From NCBI GenBank assembly GCA_963971535.1, contig OZ020593.1:40889766-40953765 (forward strand): DNA of 64,000 nt, given 5' to 3'. Under the pieces are notes generated by a model. The model was not told the origin of the DNA. It made no database searches and was given only the letters and a program-made list of their open reading frames with translations. This DNA is from Notolepis coatsorum. Lineage: Eukaryota > Chordata > Actinopteri > Aulopiformes > Paralepididae. The stretch's first letter is position 1. Each line of letters opens with the position of its first letter. Positions 47,901 to 57,354 of the stretch are shown here, piece by piece. Position numbers and translations under genes: made by a program.

Positions 47901-50900
47901 GGAAACACATTGTTAACACTTTGAATGCCCAGCAGGGGGCGCACATTTAGTGCTTGAATGCCCACATCCACTCCAATGTTAACGTTAATATCGCCTAATC
48001 TATGTTTTAAATTATGGCTATGTGTCTAATCTGCCCGTCGCATTATCAATGACCCATTTCCAGTCAACATTGTCGAAGCAGATTAAAATTATCAGTTCAT
48101 TTCCGTTTGATAGCATTTTGAAAAGCACTCTGTTTCACGGAAAAAAGACATTCTATGATAATCGCCCTTTACTGGAATATTCTAGAACGTTGTCATTTAG
48201 CGGCCTATTTATGAATCGGTTTCAAATAAACGCTAGATTATCGATAGTATATGTGTACATGTGCACGCTAGTGCCGCGCGCTGAAAATCGATTCTCTCAG
48301 TTCCTGATCACTCTTAAGAGTCAAACAGCCATATCACATAAAAGCTTATATCTCCGTGAAAACGGGTCTGATTATCCCAAGACTGGTAACATAGATTCCT
48401 TACCTGAGATCAGATAGTATCCAAATGGATTATTCCAATTCCTGATCGCCATTTGAAAAAAAATCTATCCTTTTATTGATCCCACGAGTATACTGTAAAA
48501 ACACATAATCCCTGCTGCTCTGAGGGGCCAGAGTGGAGCTGATCGCCCCCGGCTGCGTGAGTGAGAAGTAAAATGAGTCCGGATTTTTTTCTCTCATTCA
48601 TTTTCATTGAATCCCATCCAAAAGGGTGAATTACCATCTGGGAGACGATAGGGGGCGATTTTTTCACATCTGAGCGTCTGGAGTGGCTGATTTTCCAACG
48701 GTAGACTTGGTTGATGAAATATGATTTCAGATCGCTGATTAAAAAAAAACTAGAAAATACGAGAATTCTCGTGAGTGGGCATTCAACCCGCGGGGGGTAA
48801 ACCCGAGAAAACTCGGGTTGGGAAATCAAAGTGTTAATGACATTGACGGATTGTGAATTTTGTGATTGACTCAAATTATATTTATTTGGAAAAATAAATA
48901 TGGTCACTTTATTTGAAGAGTCAAAACGGTTCTCTTGGCTTTGTTTTGTTCATAGTAGTAACGCTCATGTCATGATAAATCTGGTTAGGTCAAAACTACA
49001 GGAATATACATTTTAAAAATATATATATAATACAATAAATATATATCATCGGTTATTGGTATCGACCTTGAGGAGCAGAAAGTTATCGATATCGGGGGCA
49101 AGAAATCAATATCATGCACCCCTATTACAAACAGCACCAGAATTTCACAAAATGACCCCAGAAATGGGTCAATCTGAATTTCATACCCTGACTGAATCAT
49201 TACTGCCCTGCCCTGACTGGATAATTACTACCCTGGTCCCTGACTAAATCATTAATACCCTGACTGAATTATTACAACACCACCACCACTTTCCTTTACA
49301 TTGTGTCTTTCTCCAAACGAGTGAGACATGTTCCACCTTAAAAAGGAGACAAGGAGAACCCAAAGACCAGGATTTGCAGATGCTGTGGTAAGAGGAACAG
49401 TATCGCCAGCCGCCTGTGTAAACAACAACCTGATGTTGGGTCACGTGACAGGAAGTGGTTATGCCACTGCAGAAAGAGTTCCCTGTATTTCTTTCCTGTG
49501 TGGTCAGTTTGTTTTGAAGACTGCTGACCACACAGCCTCCCCTCCCCTGCCTAGAACTCTCCAGAACAATAGCCTGCTCTTGTTGTTGCATCTCTGTAGC
49601 TTGATACAAGCTTCTGTAACCCTCTAATCACTACAGTGTATGAAACACGAGCAAAGTGGGGTGAATAAACACAACTACTATCAAGAATGAAGTGATGATT
49701 TCAACACTGGTGACTGCTGAGGCACAGTGTAAACATTATGTAGCCTAAATATTCTAGATAATTTGCTGCCAACCTGTATCATTTCATTGTTACCAGCACC
49801 TTCATGATCGGTTGATTAGAGTCAGTGATGAGCAGTGTTTAACACAGCTAATGCAAATCTACCTTGCGCTGGTTGTTTAAAAAGCCTAGTTTCCAACAAC
49901 ACTGGTCAATACATTTGTGTTACGGCCTTGCCTTAACGTTTGGCTGTTTGGGACATCCATTGTTTTTAACCTTTGTACCTGGCTATTGTTAACCCTGGTG
50001 TTGAGTTGTTTACACACCGAAAGCAGCCACTCTCTCAAACAAAAGGACTGGTTTACTAACCAACTAAGCAAGCAGGTTTGGCCCGAATTAGGCAAATGTT
50101 TGGATCAGGTGTATGTCTCTAGTATCATCATGTGTGATGAATGTGACTCATGTGGCTTGGTTTCAATTTACCTTCTGGACACATGTCCATGATATCAGTA
50201 AAAAAAAAAATCATGCATGTACCAGATACCCTTTGTTGAATAAAAAGCACATTTCATTGTCAAAGTATTTTCTGTGACATTTGTACATGTCATTTGCCGT
50301 CATATACGACTATCAATGATCTCCTCAATAAAATTGGCATACATTTGTAGAAACCCTTGCAGCCCATTGGTAAGAATCTGAAATTTTTTGCATTTTGATA
50401 AAATCATATCCCCCACAGTTTCATCCATCGCGTCCATCGGCCCTGCACCTGATACAACTAGATGTGCAGATTACTATATTTTCTTCTGTTTGCCTTCTGT
50501 ACCACAAAATGGTACCATAAGCGATCGTTACGATTAATTGGTTGTTCCAACATGCAGCAATAAATGTGTGTGTGTGTGTGTCCAGACTCACAGAGTAGAG
50601 CGGCCGAGCTGAAGGAGTGTGATCCCGTGTACCATTCCCTCGCCCACCTGGGATCTTCAGGGGTGGGAGAGGGGCATCAGGAGCACCACAGAGGCCCCGT
50701 GCCGCCGGTACTACTACAGTGCAGGGACAGGCTGGGGGAGGGGTAGAGACAGATAAGAGACAAAACAGGTTATCCAAAGTGTTCCGTTACAGGTAATCAG
50801 ATATTTTGGCTACAGCTAGTGCACATTAGAACATAGTTTATAAGCGGAATACATTTTTATTTTACACAAATCTGTATCGGGTTTACATTACTCCCATTGT

Positions 50901-52771
50901 ACCGTATGTATATTTCTCTCCCACCCACCCCCTCCTAATGTACAGTCTCCTCCCCACCATATATATATATTCTCTCCCCACCGTATGTATATTTCTCTCC
51001 CACCCACCCCCATCATATGTGATTATACTCTCTGTCAGGATCTATGGGTAACAGTACTGTATATTTGCATATCATGTATGTCACAAATGTAACAGTACTA
51101 TATACCTGTATGTCATGTATGTCCCTATGCCATAAATGTCATGATGTCATGTATGTCACTGAATTGAAAATGGGGGACCCTGATGTAAACAAGACAAACG
51201 TCTCTGTATTGTACCCATTCTGCAATCTGTTAAATAAAGTTTTCATCGTCTTCTTTATCGTTACATTCAGCTCCATTGACTTTGTTGGATTTAAGGCCTT
51301 CTTGGTTGTCCTTTTATACGCTGTTGTGTTTAACTGCAGCCAATTACACATTTTCCACTGAGGATGAATGCAGTTTTGATCCAACCATCTACTATCTATC
51401 TGGGGGGATTCTTTAGAGGCTTTGACACAATTAGTGTATGTATGCCGTTTAGCAACCCGTCTGAAATGGTATCAGTAAGGACCTGTTGCCATGTGACGCC
51501 GTGGTCAACGATGAGGTCTCCTTGGGTTTTAGTTGCGTAACAACCCAGTGGAAAACCAAACAGTCGTAGGTTTAGGTTAATGATAGGAATCTACTCGAAT
51601 GACAAGAAACGGGAGCCAACAACACCACCTACAAAAGTAACTGCTAGCTCACACACCATGATCATTTAATAAAAATAAAAGAGGTGGGATGCAGGCTAAA
51701 TCTGTGATTAGGATTAAATAAGGGGGGACGACGTATATTAAACGGAAAACATGACAGAGTAATAATAACGTTGCGAGTCGCGACCCCTACCTGGTGTTAG
51801 ATTTGTTGAATGGGTCGGGGAAATTAAAAAGATGCTCGCTAACGTTATGTGCGGCCTCTGTCGCCAAGGCAGCTTCTTAAATGTTATCAGTGGCTCTTAT
51901 TTATGTTAACACGCTCTATAAGATACGTTAATAGCCTTAACATCGTCCAGTTTCATGTTAACGTTAGTTTAGTACAACGACCTAACGTTATGTAGCATCC
52001 TTTACTAACGTTACTTGGAATTGGGTTACTTAGCAAAGTCACTTCACTGTAACCCGTAACTGCAAACACAAGCGATGACGGAGATTTTAACGGTTGATGG
52101 TGTTGACTTTCTTAAAACAAGGAAGTGAGCTTGGTAGACAAGAATAATAATATCAGATAAATCGTTCTAAAATGAGTTTCAGGTGAAGACACTGTTTGGG
52201 TTTCTTTTGATTAGACAGCGAGATAAGTAACATCAGGTTAGCTCTCTGATCAAAACGACCTCCCGTCATTAGAAACCAGCTCAACTACAGCTGACACTGG
52301 CTAACGTTAGCAGCTAACTGGACGCAACAATGCAGCAGCTAGCAGGCCGGCTGAACACAACTAGTCAACAACCTGGCGAGCGAACTACGCGTTAGTGTTT
52401 CACGTCAATTCGCCTACAAGCCAGTTGTAAAAAATAAGCCACATTCGCCTTTCGTGAAAGGTGAAAACATTAGAGCTTGCCAATAGAACAAGGGGTTCTT
52501 AACGTTATAAAGTAGCGTCAGAGCAGCTGTTAGCTCGGCTCCCCTCTTCCGTATCCAAGCTAGCTAACGTTAGCTCCCCCTCCCCCACTCAGCTGCTAGC
52601 ATTAGCTTCAGCTAGCTTCGCGTCTCATCGTTCGTGATCCACTTACTTGCCAATCATGTCACAGATACTACGACTTAAATCAGCCATGGTAGTAAAGCAC
52701 TGTTGTTTTCCTTCCTTTTCGCGAGCAAAGCAATGACTGTTTAGGATCCGCTGGAGGTTGGATTTTACCAT
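34284..52771 (-). CDS. oaz1: Ornithine decarboxylase antizyme 1, five coding exons, +1 frameshift
   Basis: Antizyme binds ornithine decarboxylase monomers, sends them to the proteasome and blocks polyamine uptake; its synthesis needs a polyamine-stimulated +1 ribosomal frameshift. Join complement 52771..52647, 50731..50592, 39768..39596, 34687..34602, 34414..34284. The first frame, 59 codons from [20 protein letters not shown] to LWCS, ends at TGA (50679-50677). After a +1 shift at TCC-TGA the protein continues [20 protein letters not shown], then [41 protein letters not shown] and [17 protein letters not shown], ending DRDSSDEE. The total is about 217 residues, normal for OAZ1. All introns are GT-AG in consistent phase. 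OAZ2 is less likely from the N-terminus. Whether this is the a or b fish paralog is not decided. Confidence 0.97.
34602..34687 (-). CDS. oaz1: oaz1 coding exon 4
   Basis: Acceptor TTCCTTCAG, donor GTATGT. Encodes (S)[18 protein letters not shown], then [10 protein letters not shown]. It corresponds to the antizyme helix and strand that contact ornithine decarboxylase. Confidence 0.96.
34816..35187 (-). mobile_element. tRNA-derived SINE, type 1, in oaz1 intron 4
   Basis: Flanked by CAGGCTTGCAATT at 34803-34815 and 35188-35200. The body resembles the other type 1 copies (CCCTTCCTGG, GCGCCCCGACCG, TCCGCTGCGCCACCCAGCC) but is shorter. Confidence 0.9.
35201..35804. other. oaz1 intron, no feature recognised
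   Basis: Unique-looking, no coding potential. A diverged duplication of ACACTCAAGAAATCTGCC / CTCAAGAAATCTGCCATT occurs at about 35703 and 36424. Confidence 0.4.
35813..36393. mobile_element. hAT-type element, 581 bp
   Basis: Ends TAGGGGTGGGAATC and GATCGGTGTATCTTCCCATC-CCTA are inverted. Flanks CAGACAAC and GCGACAAC match at 6 of 8. A CA microsatellite (about 35900-35938) and GATCGATGTATCGATCTGGA subterminal repeats are inside. Confidence 0.7.
36651..37139 (-). mobile_element. tRNA-derived SINE, type 1
   Basis: Flanked by CTTGTCCAGCCCTACTT at 36634-36650 and 37140-37156 (17 bp). Minus-strand head GGCGGTCAGGTGGCGTAGCG; tail GGGAGAAAAATCGGAGGAAA. The target itself looks like a hAT terminus (TTGTCCAGCCCTA). 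Confidence 0.92.
37155..39535. mobile_element. Larger piggyBac-like element, family epsilon, with a beta element inside
   Basis: Inverted ends CCTCTTCCACCCG (left, after TTAA at 37155) and CGGGTGGAAGAGG (right, followed by TTCA at 39532, probably a mutated TTAA). Fragments of the same family occur at about 14395-15075 and 44253-44765. A beta element fills 37336-38289. No transposase domain recognised. Confidence 0.65.
37336..38289 (+). mobile_element. piggyBac-like non-autonomous element, family beta, 954 bp
   Basis: TTAA at 37336-37339 and 38286-38289 with inverted ends CCCTTTAATCGCCG and CGGCGATCAAAGGG. ATGGATATCGATCCG starts at 37635 and the donor consensus G|GTGAGT is at 37785, 449 bp from the left end. 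It is the reverse-orientation partner of 25766-26719. Confidence 0.9.
39596..39768 (-). CDS. oaz1: oaz1 coding exon 3
   Basis: Acceptor TTTTCCAG; encodes [20 protein letters not shown], then [20 protein letters not shown] to EGSKE and a split Ser codon. The donor is GTGTGTGTGT, the first units of a (GT) run, with no GTRAGT consensus. Confidence 0.95.
39890..40447 (+). mobile_element. hAT-type element with a transposase C-terminal relic, in oaz1 intron 2
   Basis: Ends CAGTGTTTCTCAACTGG and CCAGTTGAGAACCACTG are inverted. Flanks CATTAGAG at 39882-39889 and 40448-40455 are identical. Positions 39995-40157 read [36 protein letters not shown], then a stop: the end of a Charlie-type hAT transposase (dimerisation domain), as also found in host ZBED/FAM200 genes. 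The rest of the transposase is absent. Confidence 0.92.
40551..41173. repeat. Long palindrome (foldback MITE), about 300-bp arms, in oaz1 intron 2
   Basis: TAGGGGAACTCCAACATTTT at 40551 pairs with AAAATGTTGGAGTTCCCCTT near 41150-41172. The arms stay complementary to a centre near 40862 (loop around AATAACCCTTGCCATAATTT). Its ends resemble the GGGGAACT termini of the 15212-15634 MITE. Confidence 0.92.
41290..42376 (-). mobile_element. L2/Rex-like LINE 3' fragment (same family as 12478-18274)
   Basis: The minus-strand frame 42333-41782 is intact: [60 protein letters not shown], ending LLNEQ. The 3' UTR reaches TTTCAAGTTTCAAGTTTC at about 41297. A piggyBac-like element lies just beyond its 5' end at 42416. 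Confidence 0.92.
42416..43327 (-). mobile_element. piggyBac-like non-autonomous element, family gamma, copy 1
   Basis: TTAA at 42416-42419 and 43324-43327. On the minus strand an ATG at 42966 opens 23 codons ([19 protein letters not shown] then ILVK) that run exactly into the donor G|GTAAGG at 42897, 430 bp from the 5' end. It shares its terminal TTAA with copy 2, tail to tail. Confidence 0.85.
43324..44252 (+). mobile_element. piggyBac-like non-autonomous element, family gamma, copy 2
   Basis: TTAA at 43324-43327 and 44249-44252, ends CACATTCGGCGCCAGAC and GGCACTGAATGTG. An ATG at 43686 opens 23 codons ([20 protein letters not shown] then RPK) ending at the donor G|GTAAGG at 43755, 431 bp from the 5' end. 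A poly(C) run is at 43877-43894. Confidence 0.85.
44253..44803. mobile_element. Fragment related to the epsilon piggyBac-like element
   Basis: CTTGTAGAAGTGGAGCAAT and nearby blocks match, in reverse, the 38470-38560 part of the 37155-39535 element, and TACGTTTGTTTGCCAATCA matches 37313-37330. No ends defined. Confidence 0.5.
45463..46769 (+). mobile_element. 5'-truncated type 1 SINE split by a hAT MITE
   Basis: Flanked by ATGGCACTTGA at 45452-45462 and 46770-46780 inside the transposase relic. SINE parts are 45463-45745 and 46731-46769 (AGAAAAAGTGGATAAAAATA). It lacks the tRNA head and starts at ATCCGGCTGTCGGCGTTGCC. Confidence 0.88.
45746..46730. mobile_element. hAT-type MITE, 985 bp, with perfect 8-bp target duplication
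   Basis: Ends TAGGCCTGCCGCGATAA and TTATCGTGGCAGGCCTA. Flanks GATGGAAT at 45738-45745 and 46731-46738 are identical. The interior has repeated CTAACGTTA and TCTATTCTACTAGCATTAAC blocks (about 45910-46180). No transposase ORF. Confidence 0.95.
46817..47544 (-). mobile_element. Two adjacent SINEs (type 2, then type 1) sharing one target duplication
   Basis: The 16-bp TCGAAGACAAAGGATT occurs at 46801-46816 and 47545-47560. Inside, 46817-47060 is a type 2 SINE (AGCGTTTATCGCTTTTT, CGAGTCCGGGAGTCGAACTC) and 47063-47544 is a type 1 SINE (poly(C) at 47141-47156, GCGCCCAGACC). A second AGGATT between them suggests stepwise insertion. Confidence 0.9.
47913..48837 (-). mobile_element. piggyBac-like non-autonomous element, family alpha, 925 bp
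   Basis: TTAA at 47913-47916 and 48834-48837, ends CACTTTGAATGCCCA and TTGGGAAATCAAAGTG. The uninterrupted copy of the element nested at 29093-30490. Minus-strand donor CAG|GTAAGG at 48403, 434 bp from the 5' end. CCCGAGAAAACTCGGGTT is a terminal hairpin. Confidence 0.92.
49133..50591. other. oaz1 intron 2, unique-looking part
   Basis: Short CCCTGACTGAATCATTA repeats at about 49185-49270. No coding or mobile feature recognised in the rest. A TG run (about 50565-50580) touches the donor side of exon 2. Confidence 0.45.
50592..50731 (-). CDS. oaz1: oaz1 coding exon 2 with the frameshift site
   Basis: Acceptor CTCCCCCAG, donor GTGAGT. Zero frame: (N)[17 protein letters not shown] then TGA. +1 frame: [20 protein letters not shown] to RPLYS, matching the antizyme family on both sides of the shift. 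The exon is 140 nt; with one base skipped the phase to exon 3 is 0. Confidence 0.97.
50675..50684 (-). promoter_or_regulatory. oaz1: Programmed +1 frameshift site TGC TCC TGA TG
   Basis: The minus strand reads TGG TGC TCC TGA TGC CCC. The ribosome pauses with TCC in the P site and UGA in the A site and moves +1 to read GAT (Asp). This heptamer context is the one used by vertebrate antizymes. The downstream GC-rich sequence is where the known stimulatory pseudoknot forms; I did not model it. Confidence 0.95.
50732..52646. other. oaz1 intron 1
   Basis: Contains a LINE 3' UTR remnant on + at about 51170-51245 (GGGGACCCTGATGTAAACAA to TCTGTTAAATAAAG) and TATGTATATTTCTCTCCCAC repeats at about 50900-51010. 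The 52250-52640 end is rich in GCTAACGTTAGC palindromes. Confidence 0.6.
52647..52771 (-). CDS. oaz1: oaz1 coding exon 1 (start codon)
   Basis: ATG at 52771-52769 opens [20 protein letters not shown], the conserved antizyme-1 N-terminus (mitochondrial-type targeting in the long form). A second in-frame ATG (Met29, TTMADLSRS) gives the known shorter initiation option. Donor GTAAGT at 52646. An overlapping longer frame starting at 52916 is out of frame and rejected. Confidence 0.96.
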
Positions 52772-53150
52772 CCGGCCTCGGAGAGAGACTCGACGGGCTG
52801 CTTGTTCTCGCTGCTGTAGTCCTGTAGGGAATGGACCGCTGACTGTGTGACAGCGAGCCGGGTAACCTTGGCAGGAAACACGTGGCTAGATAGGATACGT
52901 GAAAAGAGCATAACATACCATAACATTTACCTGTCCCTAATCGTGATGGTCATAATAATATAAGGGCGATAACGATAGTATGCCCCGAATTTAACTGGAA
53001 TATTAAATGCAATTGAATTCCACATAAAAAATAATTATACACGCAAGGTGTCCTTCCCGTGTATTCCTTTTAGCCCCTTTCGAGTCAGAGTCGTGCCGAG
53101 AAAAACAAGCACTACGTAACATTGGGCCCGCAGAGGTGCAGCTACGTGGG
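52772..53150 (-). promoter_or_regulatory. oaz1: oaz1 5' UTR and probable promoter region
   Basis: Directly upstream of the start codon, GC-richer than its surroundings, without an obvious TATA box. The transcription start cannot be fixed from sequence alone. Confidence 0.45.
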
Positions 53151-53329
53151 GGCGTCTAGTGGAAAAGTACCAAGGAAGGACAGAGAAAACTTGCAACAAC
53201 AGATGGTTCTTCTAACTGAAGTTGGTGTTATTATGTTGAACGTGTCACTCAGTTAACATTTCCAAAAGCATAATTGATTTGAACTCTCTGAAGATGAACG
53301 TCATCTTTCCGAGTCTAGTGGGTTAAACT

Positions 53330-54350
53330 AACACAGGGTACAAGTACAGAGCAGTTAGCTATAAACAAACACTATAGGCCTATACTAGACCGTACACATG
53401 GATAATCTAACTAATGTAACGAGTGAGTAGATATTAAAAATATATATAGAATAATGGAAGATAAGAAAAGCTAGGGTATAAACAGTATGAACAGTGAGTA
53501 TTTAGCCTAGACAGTGGTATTAGATCTGAATACACTATGGAAGATATGTAGACAGTGGTGTAAATAGTATGAGTGGATAAGACTAACTAACTATGAGTTA
53601 ACTATAGGTTGAGTATATAAGTAGTATAAATGGAAGGGCGACTGGGTGGCGCAGCGGACATTGCGCTCGTCACCAACGCAAGAGACACCAGGTTAGACTC
53701 CGGCTGTCGGCGTTGCCTCCGGCTTGGGCCAGCCGTCATACTAACTCAATTGGCAGAGTTAGCGGGTGGAAGTCGATGGTTGGTAATCTGGACGTTGTGG
53801 ACAGCGACTCCTACAGGTCGGTTGGGGACGCCTGCACAGCAGAGACAGGAAATCGTGGGGTATAGTGTCCTCCCACACGTTACACCTCGCCAATGAGAGT
53901 CCGCGCTGGCAGGTGAAAAGATGTGACAGGCTGCCTCCTCGTGTACCGGAGGGTACACGTGATGCAAGGCTTCTATCCTCCCTACAACTGGCCAGTGGGG
54001 GGCATATGCGAGCAACGTTCAGGACAGGGGAGGGAAGAATTGGCACAGTGAAATTGGGATGGTAGAAAAAATTGAAAAAGAGAGGAGAAAAAGTGGATAA
54101 AAAAAAGTCGTATAAATGGAAGTAGCTAGGCAGCAGATAAAGGGATATGAGTATAATCAACAAAGTTCCGTTTCAGGAGTAAGTTGAGTGAAGGTGAGTG
54201 CAGAGTTCAGCAAGGTGACAGCTGAGGGGAAGAATCTGTTCCTGAACCTGCTGGTCTTGGAACTGAGGTTCCTGTAGCGCCTCCCAAACAGTCTGTGGTT
54301 GGAGTGAGATGTGTCTTTGATGATGCTGCATGCATTCCTCAGACACTGTT
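53330..54350 (-). mobile_element. L2/Rex-like LINE 3' fragment, interrupted by a SINE
   Basis: Minus-strand 54361-54173 and 54393-54157 read NACSIIKDTSHSNHRLFGRR, YRNLSSKTSRFRNRFFPSAV, TLLNSALT, the C-terminal region of the L2/Rex-like ORF2 (a frame change lies within). The AT-rich 53330-53630 part is the probable 3' UTR. Confidence 0.7.
53637..54109 (+). mobile_element. tRNA-derived SINE, type 1, full length
   Basis: Flanked by GTATAAATGGAAG at 53624-53636 and 54110-54122. Head GGCGACTGGGTGGCGCAGCG, GCCTGCACAGCAGAGACAGG core, tail GAGGAGAAAAAGTGGATAAA. A good reference copy for the family. Confidence 0.93.
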
Positions 54351-54393
54351 TGTGATTCCAATTATGATCATGTATGTATCTTGGTGGCTTCAA

Positions 54394-55189
54394 ATGGGCT
54401 TGTGTTTACCATGTTCACAAGAAGAGTTCTTCACAACTTTGTTTTCTGAAAGCTCAGAGTTCACACGTTGTGATGTGGTGATGACGTTAAAAAAAATTGC
54501 CGGTGCCCATGGAAGTACATTTTGAGTGGGATTATTGTAATTTTTGTCTTTCTTTGTAAATTAATACTACACCAGAGGAAAATGTTGATATTCCCAACAG
54601 TCTCATATTTTTCCTCCGTCAATATGCCTTTATATTTAGTCAGCTAAATCATTAGCCTTGGTGGCTTCAAGACGCATTGTTGCTCAGTTGCCTAGCAACG
54701 GTGTCCTTGCGACTTTAACCACTTGAACACCAAGCACCTCATTTACTCGACTTCCTGTGTCCATTTGACGGCAGCATTCGTGTATCTTTTCGGGAACCCC
54801 CCCCCCCTCTCAGCCCCAGGTTGAGAACCACTGTCTTAGGCATGCATAACATTTCCATTGTTAATGAGATTATGAGAACCTAATGTGCTTGCAAAAATGT
54901 GGCAGTGAATTATCTTTGTAAATGTGAAGGCATTAATGTGTCTCCAAAAGAAGAGGCCAAGCTTCAGAGTGGGCAGTGTGGGGCCATTTAATATCCAAGT
55001 GGAAAGTTTGACCACTTTAATGGAAGACGACAAGGTTCATGATTATGTAAATTATAATATCCTTACAGGAATGCATAAATGATTTGAACACTTACAATAT
55101 TCCACCCCCATCCTGTCCATATGCCCTTCCACCAAAGCAAACTATACTATGACCTCTATCTAATGATACTAGTCTTCAAATTTAAAAGA
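54394..55189. other. Intergenic, no gene
   Basis: AGGTTGAGAACCACTG at about 54818 is a hAT-type right end whose partner was not found. A poly(C) run is at 54797-54810. Nothing else recognised. Confidence 0.4.
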
Positions 55190-55425
55190 TCTGGATTTTC
55201 TCTGCTTCCTTCCATGATGTTCTTTCTTCCTTGAGATCCGCCTTGACAGACCTTCTCCAGCTGTTTCTGGGTCTTCCTGGCTTTCTCTTCCCCTGTGGGT
55301 TCCAGGTTAAGGCCTGCCTGGTTGTGTTGGAGGATGGTTTTCTCAGGGTGTGTCCAATCCAGCCCCATTTCAGGCGTTTGATTTACTGATGGTAAACGGT
55401 TCACAATAATTGCTCTGTGACTCAC
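55190..55425 (-). mobile_element. Degraded LINE ORF2 C-terminal fragment
   Basis: Minus-strand MGLDWTHPEKTILQHNQAGL then NLEPTGEEKARKTQKQLEKV resembles the WIGHxLRxP...ALxWxPxGKRKRGRPxxTW segment at the end of some non-LTR reverse transcriptases. Only this small piece is recognisable. Confidence 0.5.
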
Positions 55426-57350
55426 AATGCTGTCAAAATATTTTACCTCATCATTTTCCTTTACATTTTCAGATCATGGATTGCATACAGTATGTAATGT
55501 CCTTAGCAAGGTAAGTGTAATTTTATCAGCAATATTTTGGTCCATACATTTTTTTTATTGTACCATTAGGCTTCATTTGAAACAAATGTGTATTGCTTCC
55601 CCTCTTTGTTGAAATGAAAAAACAAAACATATTGTTTGTACTCTACCTGCATTTAGAATCACCCAGGTGTTGTGCAATTTTCAATTGTCAGGTACTCACA
55701 AAAATATTGGACGGGTCCAAAAGGGCAAAGAGACACTATTTTATCAAGATATGATGCAATAGTTCTGGATTTTCTTGCTAGGTATTATGTTAATGAATAG
55801 CTGCTAGGTTTCAGTGAGCTTAACTAAACAGTATTGTGACTGTATAGATGATTGTTATTTTAATGTATTTTATTTTTCTCTTAATTAATTTGGATAACAT
55901 TTTGGAAGGGGTCACAGAGGTATTTGGCCCTTATCTCAAGGGCTGCAATCACTGAACCTTTTTTGTGAGTCAGACCTTTTTTAAGGATAAAACAGTATTT
56001 TTGACATGTGGGTTCCAATTTATTCTTCACTCTTCTTTGAAGCAATTTTATGCTGATTCACCACTGCCATAGGCTTCCATTGCTTATTAAAATGTCTCTA
56101 AAACATCACATGTATGTATGTATGTATGTATGTATGTATGTATGTATGTATGTATGTATGTATGTATGTATGTATGTATGTATGTATGTATGTATGTATG
56201 TATGTATACGTTTGTATATGTACATTTATATTTATTGATAAGACAGAGATTTGGATCTCGGATGTCTGACATCTTTTACACAAATGTATATATTGGGTAT
56301 GCTGTATAGGCCTATATAAAACAGCAACCATGTAGTGTCTGCTTACTGCTGTTTCATCAGCCCCATCTTGCAGCTGCATAAAGGATGCATCCCAGTTCCT
56401 CAACAATCTAGTCTAGTTTAGTTTAGGAAAAGATGTATGAGACATGAAATATGCCAGTTTAAAAAAATATATATAATTCTATGGTCACCAATCACCATAG
56501 AAGGCTGTCTATGACTTTATTGAAGCTCGAAGCTGCTCAAAATATCTTTATTTTTATTTTTTTCAGTTATCTAAGTATGAGTCATGAAATGTTGACTGAT
56601 GTCAACCAATATATACAGTGTAAACACTGATGAACCACTATGTTTTCCCACAAATAATTATTAAAGATTAACAAATTAGTTGTACTTTATAGATAAAACA
56701 CTTATAGATAAAATATATCATTGTTTTATCTTTATCTTTGTTTTATAGATAAAACAATTCTAGGTATTTGCTAAGTGTAGCAAATGGGAACTTAGAACAG
56801 AGGCATGATTACATATTCCAGAGTGTGTAAAAGTTGTGTGGCTGTAGTAATGAGATGGTATCACTCAGGGCCACATCCTCTGTGTCGAGGTGAAGCCAGG
56901 TCCAACATGTGTTTCTACAAACACAGGCCAATTGGAACAGGATGTCTTGTATATATGTCAATAATGTTTCCATTGGTATTCCATGGGAGATCTTTTACTA
57001 CATGTTCCTGCTAACGCAACAGCAGTATAGATTAACGTGTGTGGAGCACATTCAGAGCAAGCCAGGTTAGAGAATGTAAGTTCAACAAATGAACAAGATT
57101 AATAGACAAACAGACTACCGAAGGCACACTTTTCAGCTCTCAGTTTCAAATTCTGTATTTTCCAGGTATTTTTAACCTGGGCCATATTTTTCTATCATCT
57201 GACATGGTATTGATTGATGCCATTGCCAACCAAATAAATAAATGTACTCTTTTAATTGACTTTTATTTTTGTTGTTGTTACACAATAATAGCAGCAGGCA
57301 GAGCTGCAGGCAAGTCGAATGCCAGTGAGATTTTGGTTGGAATTGATTTG
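55426..57350. other. Intergenic; (GTAT)n microsatellite
   Basis: AT-rich. A GTAT run at about 56109-56208. TAGATAAAACA-type short duplications at 56690-56760. ORFs across the microsatellite (Tyr-Val-Cys-Met or Ile-His-Thr repeats) are artefacts. Confidence 0.6.
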
Positions 57351-57354
57351 TATG

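Larger units (their letters stand above)
44812..49124 (+). mobile_element. hAT transposon with BED-finger transposase relic, filled by later insertions
   Basis: Ends TAGAGATGCACGATAAT and ATCATGCACCCCTA are inverted. Flanks TTACAAAC at 44804-44811 and 49125-49132 are identical. From 45121 it reads [20 protein letters not shown] with CxxC of a BED zinc finger. After a frame change it continues [14 protein letters not shown] (HxxxH) and then [20 protein letters not shown]. It resumes at 46781 ([13 protein letters not shown]) and 47561-47730 ([24 protein letters not shown]), a standard hAT transposase order. Insertions at 45463-46769, 46817-47544 and 47913-48837 break it. The right half of the transposase is missing. 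Confidence 0.92.

Noticed and set aside
50677-50679. In-frame stop suggesting an oaz1 pseudogene
   Set aside because: It is the expected TGA of the programmed +1 frameshift; all introns and both frames are preserved.
52680-52916. 78-codon minus-strand ORF starting MLCSFHVSYL
   Set aside because: Out of frame with the conserved antizyme N-terminus that starts at 52771.
56050-56406. Tyr-Val-Cys-Met or Ile-His-Thr repeat proteins
   Set aside because: Translation of the (GTAT)n microsatellite in several frames.
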